Of a stretch of 64,000 nt of DNA, positions 61,329-64,000 are shown piece by piece. Numbering within the stretch: the stretch's first letter is position 1; each line of letters starts with the position of its first letter. A model generated the notes under the pieces. The model was not told where the DNA came from. It did not search any database and saw only the letters and a list, made by a program, of their open reading frames with translations. The stretch comes from Acinetobacter calcoaceticus. Lineage in GTDB: Bacteria > Pseudomonadota > Gammaproteobacteria > Pseudomonadales > Moraxellaceae. A program made the translations under genes and the position numbers. The stretch lies in contig NZ_JADVKT010000004.1 in NCBI RefSeq assembly GCF_016508255.1, positions 124,001-188,000 on the forward strand, written 5' to 3'.

Positions 61329-62441
61329 ATGACGCAATTACAACAACCGATTAAATTTGCTTATTGGGTACCAAATGTGAGCGGTGGCCTTGTTGTAAGT
61401 AACATCGAACAGCGTACAGACTGGAGTTATGACTACAACATTCGACTTGCACAAGCTGCCGAAAACAATGGTTTTGAATATGCGCTTACCCAAATTCGTT
61501 TTACGGCGGGCTATGGGGCAGAAAACCAGCATGAATCAGTAAGTTTCAGTCATGCATTACTTGCAAAGACTGAAAAACTTAAGGTCATTGCTGCTATTCT
61601 GCCCGGCCCATGGAAACCGGCACTCGCTGCTAAGCAACTTGCAACAATTGATTATTTAACTGAAGGCCGTATAGCCATTAATGTAGTCAGTGGTTGGTTT
61701 AGAGGAGAGTTTGATGCGATTGGTGAAGAGTGGCCAGAACATGATCAGCGCTACGTCCGCTCTGAAGAATTTATTCGTACGTTAAAAGGAATCTGGACCA
61801 CCGATAACTATAGTTTCGATGGTAAATACTATCAATTCCAAAACTACACACTTAAGCCAAAACCTCTGCAAAAACCTTATATTGAAGTATTTCAAGGCGG
61901 AAGCTCACGTGCTGCACGTGACATGGCTTCTCGTGTTTCCGACTGGTATTTTACAAATGGTAATACTGTCGAAGAAATTCAAAAACAAGTCGAAGATGTC
62001 CGCACTAAAGCAAAAGCCAATAACCACCATGTCAAAATTGGGGTGAATGCCTTCATTATTGCCAGAGATACCGAAGAAGAAGCAAAAGCGGTACTCCAAG
62101 AAATTATTGATAAAGCCAACACGGAAGCAGTAAATGCATTTGGCGATGCAACACGTGAAGCAGGTGCAGCTTCACCAGAGCAACAAGGTAACTGGGCGAA
62201 ATCAAGTTTTGAAGATCTAGTGCAATATAACGATGGTTTTAAAACTAATTTAATTGGTACACCCCAGCAAATTGCTGAACGTATTGTGGCGCTTAAAGAT
62301 GTAGGCGTTGATTTGATTCTTTCTGGATTCTTACATTTCATTGAAGAGGTAGAATATTTTGGGGAAAAAGTTCTACCACTCGTTCGCCAATTAGAACTTC
62401 AACAAGAAAAGGAGATAGAAATTCAAGCCAAATCAGCCTAA
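61329..62441 (+). CDS. sfnG: Dimethyl sulfone monooxygenase (FMNH2-dependent)
   Basis: A 370-residue luciferase-like flavin monooxygenase matching SfnG. IKFAYWVPNVSGGLVVSNIE is characteristic of the start, INVVSGWFRGEFDAIGEEWP and EVFQGGSSRAARDMASRVSD bind FMN. SfnG oxidises dimethyl sulfone to methanesulfinate as part of sulfur scavenging from DMSO2. ATG 61329 has GGGAG just upstream; the frame from 61314 is an artefact of a TTG. Paired with msuE; a further sulfonate monooxygenase (MsuD) is not in the window. Confidence 0.9.
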   Translation: MTQLQQPIKFAYWVPNVSGGLVVSNIEQRTDWSYDYNIRLAQAAENNGFEYALTQIRFTAGYGAENQHESVSFSHALLAKTEKLKVIAAILPGPWKPALAAKQLATIDYLTEGRIAINVVSGWFRGEFDAIGEEWPEHDQRYVRSEEFIRTLKGIWTTDNYSFDGKYYQFQNYTLKPKPLQKPYIEVFQGGSSRAARDMASRVSDWYFTNGNTVEEIQKQVEDVRTKAKANNHHVKIGVNAFIIARDTEEEAKAVLQEIIDKANTEAVNAFGDATREAGAASPEQQGNWAKSSFEDLVQYNDGFKTNLIGTPQQIAERIVALKDVGVDLILSGFLHFIEEVEYFGEKVLPLVRQLELQQEKEIEIQAKSA

Positions 62442-62502
62442 AAAACTTCAGTTAAAGCAGCGCAAGACAATAAAAACAATAAATTAAAAATAAAGACTTA
62501 TT

Positions 62503-62533
62503 GGCTCCAAGACTCGGCTTGGAGCCTTTATTT
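62503..62533. terminator. Intrinsic terminator after sfnG
   Basis: GGCTCCAAG/CTTGGAGCC stem with 6-nt loop followed by TTTATTTTTT; lies between convergent sfnG and the Lrp-family gene. Confidence 0.93.
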
Positions 62534-62534
62534 T

Positions 62535-62948
62535 TTAGGATTTCTCAACTTCTCGAATTACTGTTTCAACCGAATAGCGGCACCATTTTGAAAGTTTTTC
62601 GATAAATTCATTTAATGCTGTGGGTTCAAAATGGCTTACGATCATATAACACGCTTTTCCCATGACCTTAAAGCATTCATCAATTTGTTCATATTGCTTG
62701 ACTAAATTTTCAATTTCTTCAAATGCGCGTTGTTCATTTAAATGCAAATGAATAAATTGTTTATGGCTGTATTGCACAGCAATCGTGTAATTTTTAATGA
62801 CACCCGCATCCATTAACTGAGCAATTCGAGCGCCTACCGCCTGCCCTGTTCGATGAACACGCTGTCCAATTTCTTTATTTGTCAGACGGGAATCTTGCTT
62901 GAGTAATGCAATAATTTTTAGATCAATCGGGTCTAATTCAATATTCAT
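62535..62948 (-). CDS. Lrp/AsnC-family transcriptional regulator
   Basis: A 137-residue Lrp/AsnC protein: LDPIDLKIIALLKQDSRLTN and GQRVHRTGQAVGARIAQLMD make the HTH, followed by a RAM-like effector domain (FEEIENLVKQYEQIDECFKV, MGKACYMIVSHFEPTALNEF). It is divergent from a cysteine hydrolase gene 105 bp away and convergent with sfnG. It probably regulates the neighbouring hydrolase in response to an amino acid. Confidence 0.9.
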   Translation of the reverse strand: MNIELDPIDLKIIALLKQDSRLTNKEIGQRVHRTGQAVGARIAQLMDAGVIKNYTIAVQYSHKQFIHLHLNEQRAFEEIENLVKQYEQIDECFKVMGKACYMIVSHFEPTALNEFIEKLSKWCRYSVETVIREVEKS

Positions 62949-63053
62949 TTTTCATGGCGAAAGAAAATGGGCGGTAATGCTTTCATCTGACTATAGCCGA
63001 TTTTGCAAGCAGAGAATAATCTTGTTTCATCTCATATCAACAAGAGTGATCTC

Positions 63054-63596
63054 ATGAAACAAGCACTATTAATTATCGATGTCCAAAATGATTATTTTAA
63101 AAATGGCAAAATGGAATTGGTTGGGCCAGATCAAGCGCTAGAAAAAATAAAACAGCTCGAACAATATTTTAGCGAGAAAAACTTGCCAATTATTTATGTA
63201 CAACATATTAATCCACCGCAAGCCAGCTTCTTCCAAGAAAATACAGATGGGGTTTTGCTTCATCCTGAACTCAACGCTCATAATGAGTCATTGATCGTGA
63301 CAAAGCATTATCCAAACAGTTTTTTAGAAACCAATTTAGATGAACTTTTAAAAACACATCAAATTGAGCAACTCGTGATTACAGGCATGATGACTCATAT
63401 GTGTATTGATTCAGGCACACGTGCAGCCAAAGAGCTTGGCTATCAACCCATTTTAATTGCAGATGCTACTGCAACTCGTGATTTAAGCTATGGTGGAAAG
63501 ACTGCAAAAGCTGAAGAAGTGCAAACTGCTTTTTTAACTGCGCTGAGTACGTTTGCAAATGTACAAAATACTGCTGACTTTTTAGAAAACTCTTAA
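63054..63596 (+). CDS. Isochorismatase-family cysteine hydrolase
   Basis: A 180-residue cysteine hydrolase with the complete triad Asp9 (LLIIDVQNDYF), Lys84 (IVTKHYPNSF) and Cys117 (GMMTHMCIDSGTRAAKELGY). Members hydrolyse amides such as nicotinamide, or isochorismate-type ethers. ATG 63054 follows AAGAG and is preferred over an in-frame ATT-to-CAG extension at 63003. Divergent from the Lrp regulator. A terminator follows. Confidence 0.9.
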   Translation: MKQALLIIDVQNDYFKNGKMELVGPDQALEKIKQLEQYFSEKNLPIIYVQHINPPQASFFQENTDGVLLHPELNAHNESLIVTKHYPNSFLETNLDELLKTHQIEQLVITGMMTHMCIDSGTRAAKELGYQPILIADATATRDLSYGGKTAKAEEVQTAFLTALSTFANVQNTADFLENS

Positions 63597-63608
63597 TAAG
63601 GTTCAATA

Positions 63609-63633
63609 AAAAAGCCCCGATTGGAGCTTTTTC
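63609..63633. terminator. Bidirectional intrinsic terminator
   Basis: AAAAAGC-CCC-GATT-GGA-GCTTTTT hairpin between the hydrolase and the convergent acs gene. Confidence 0.85.
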
Positions 63634-63640
63634 TTAGATA

Positions 63641-64000
63641 TTAGTTTTGCTTGTCGGGATAGACCGTGGCAATTAACTGATCTACTACAGCAGGTTCAGC
63701 CAAAGTAGATGTATCACCTAAACTATCAAGCTCGTTTGCCGCAATCTTTCTTAAAATACGGCGCATAATTTTACCCGAACGCGTTTTAGGTAGTGCTGGC
63801 GCCCAATGTAGTGCATCAGGTGAAGCCACTGGTCCAAGTACTTTACGTACCCAGTTAATTAACTCTTTACGCAGCTCTTCCGACTCTGGTACGCCCGCTT
63901 GTAAGGTCACAAAAGTACAAATACCCTGCCCTTTAATATCATGTGGCATTCCCACTACCGCAGCTTCTGCCACGGCTTCATGCGACACTAGTGCACTTTC
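63641..64000 (-). CDS. acs: Acetyl-CoA synthetase, C-terminal part (truncated by window edge)
   Basis: The frame is open to the window end, so only the last 119 residues of AcsA are seen. They comprise the C-terminal subdomain: [35 protein letters not shown] and [20 protein letters not shown], whose SGK lysine is the catalytic and acetylation-controlled residue of AMP-forming acetyl-CoA synthetases. It activates acetate to acetyl-CoA. Presence near actP, crbS and crbR completes an acetate-use locus. Confidence 0.93.
   Translation of the reverse strand, partial: ESALVSHEAVAEAAVVGMPHDIKGQGICTFVTLQAGVPESEELRKELINWVRKVLGPVASPDALHWAPALPKTRSGKIMRRILRKIAANELDSLGDTSTLAEPAVVDQLIATVYPDKQN

Noticed and set aside
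61979..62341. 120-residue antisense frame in sfnG
   Set aside because: Opposite-strand shadow without signals.

Overview
The window is chromosomal DNA of an Acinetobacter, most likely of the A. calcoaceticus-baumannii complex. The main evidence is a porin recognisable as Omp33-36 at 48632-49534, AT-rich DNA throughout, and typical Acinetobacter house genes: an ActP/YjcH plus CrbS/CrbR acetate locus, gabTD/gabR/gabP, SSB and UvrA. The identification rests on recalled family features; no search was run.

Region by region. 1-2900: regulators and small redox proteins (truncated AraC-type gene, ElbB, a DHCW-type cupin, a quinone-reductase-like flavoprotein divergent from an HxlR regulator, a small DUF6500-like gene). 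2956-6123: an AT-rich accessory stretch with a Septu-like PtuA ATPase/PtuB HNH nuclease pair, a TetR gene, and a densely folded segment that looks like an orphan C4/CI antisense-RNA immunity region of a P4-type satellite followed by a 32-codon ORF. 6270-9212: acetyltransferase, AraC regulator and aldo/keto reductase. 9259-10417: two secreted proteins of unknown function. 10610-15850: a compact, unassigned biosynthetic locus with a diiron-oxygenase-like protein, a ferredoxin-reductase fusion, two different ATP-grasp ligases and a divergent EamA exporter. 15858-25551: LysR regulators, MFS transporter, tRNA-Thr(TGT), a GFA/methyltransferase/FAD-oxidoreductase group, pirin and YcaC.

25656-33521: GABA catabolism (gabT-gabD, divergent gabR, gabP), an XRE-cupin regulator and AzlCD exporter. 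The gabR and gabP upstream regions share a pair of GAGAGCCA direct repeats at identical 24-nt spacing, a good candidate GabR operator. 33562-44655: ssb, YajR-like MFS, a DUF475 membrane protein, TenA, MerR, SDR, small membrane proteins, a TetR/MDR operon and uvrA. 44704-49534: an AT-rich HTH gene with its own palindromic operator, a diguanylate cyclase, a 1-kb gap with a candidate small RNA, and Omp33-36.

49593-64000: a BCCT choline/betaine-type transporter, a potassium-channel-like protein, then a coherent acetate-use locus: actP-yjcH, the divergent sensor kinase CrbS with its solute-symporter-like N-terminus, a gene of unknown function, response regulator CrbR, and the 3' end of acs at the right edge. 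Between them lie msuE-sfnG (dimethyl sulfone/sulfonate sulfur scavenging), an Lrp regulator and a cysteine hydrolase. The most promising candidates for something undescribed are the diiron/ATP-grasp locus and the orphan C4-like immunity element beside the Septu pair.
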